NCBI GenBank assembly: GCA_021186555.1
Contig: JAJKFL010000042.1
Location: forward strand, 17,398,521 to 17,462,520
Direction of reading: 5' to 3'
Length of the DNA stretch: 64,000 nucleotides
DNA from: Reticulitermes speratus
Lineage: Eukaryota > Arthropoda > Insecta > Blattodea > Rhinotermitidae
The notes beneath the pieces are model-generated. The model worked only from the letters and a program-made list of their open reading frames with translations, was not told where the DNA came from and made no database searches. The position numbers were made by a program, and so were the translations under genes. Below, one piece after another: positions 63,446 through 64,000 of this stretch (within the stretch, counting starts at the first letter, position 1; every line of letters starts with the position of its first letter).

Positions 63446-64000
63446 GGGACTGGTACAGTGTACAGAGACTGGGACAGTGTACAGAGACTGGGACAGTGTA
63501 CAGAGACTGGGACAGTGTACAGAGACTGGGACAGTGTACAGAGACTGGGACAGTGTACAGAGACTGGGACATTGTACAGAGACTGGGACAGTGTACAGAG
63601 ACTGGGACATTGTACAGAGACTGGGACAGTGTACAGAGACTGGGACAGTGTACAGAGACTGGGACAGTGTACAGAGACTGGGACAGTGTACAGAGACTGG
63701 GACAGTGTACAGAGACTGGGACAGTGTACAGAGACTGGGACAGTGTACAGAGACTGGGACAGTGTACAGAGACTGGGACAGTGTACAGAGACTGGGACAG
63801 TGTACAGAGACTGGGACAGTGTACAGAGACTGGGACAGTGTACAGAGACAGAGACAGTGTACAGAGACAGAGACAGTGTACAGAGACTGGGACAGTGTAC
63901 AGAGACAGTGTACAGGGACTGGGACAGTGTACAGAGACTGGGACGGTGTACAGAGACTGGGACGGTGTACAGAGACTGGGACAGTGTACAGAGACAGAGA
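63446..64000. repeat. Satellite array, 19-bp unit, runs off the window
   Basis: About 28 copies of ACTGGGACAGTGTACAGAG. Variants include GGGACATTG, GGGACGGTG and, near 63840-63910, ACAGAGACAGAGACAG replacements and a shortened unit. The array reaches the right edge, so its full length is unknown. Confidence 0.98.

Overview
This is a gene-poor window from a large, repeat-rich animal genome, most likely an insect. The many LINE tails encoding a WAGHVARMGD-like peptide are, from memory, common in cockroach and termite genomes, so Blattodea is my best guess (inference). There is no operon, rRNA, CRISPR array or bacterial-type gene. Nearly everything recognisable is a transposable element or its relic. 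One 96-bp stretch at 54507-54602 looks like a genuine host-gene exon, with a splice acceptor, a donor and an open frame resembling a class-I TRIM coiled coil. Much of the window may therefore be intron.

The centrepiece is a full-length CR1-group non-LTR retrotransposon on the minus strand (about 8897-14066). It carries an intact ORF1 (a 2A-like NPGP motif after a hydrophobic leader, a PHD finger, a coiled coil and an SGNH esterase) and an intact ORF2 (endonuclease plus reverse transcriptase). It sits inside an older SINE. Its 3' UTR holds a short-unit minisatellite, and the copy ends in (TTA)n on the plus strand. ORF1 and ORF2 lie in the same frame, separated by a single TGA, and ORF2 has no ATG at its beginning.

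The rest is layered repeats. There are at least four tRNA-headed SINE groups, called A, B, C and D here, several with clean target-site duplications and nested insertions. Two families of 5'-truncated LINE tails are present, called L1 and L2 here. DNA transposons include a 573-bp Tc1/IS630-type element that keeps the transposase C-terminus, a 347-bp pogo/Tigger-like MITE, a 300-bp piggyBac-like MITE and a mariner relic. Several repeats I cannot name are called W, X, Y and Z. Satellite arrays stand at both ends (28-bp unit at the start, 19-bp unit from 63446 to the end) and at 30401 (55-bp unit).

The most unusual theme is a scattered group of long inverted-repeat (foldback) elements, some 20 copies or relics. 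Their arms carry a motif CTGANGA - short stem - GAAAC - 4 bases - GTA. Stem sequences change between copies but stay complementary. This resembles the core of a minimal hammerhead ribozyme such as those reported in Penelope-like retroelements, except for one extra base before helix II. Two copies (14486-14520 minus; 31662-31696 plus) also have a plausible helix I.
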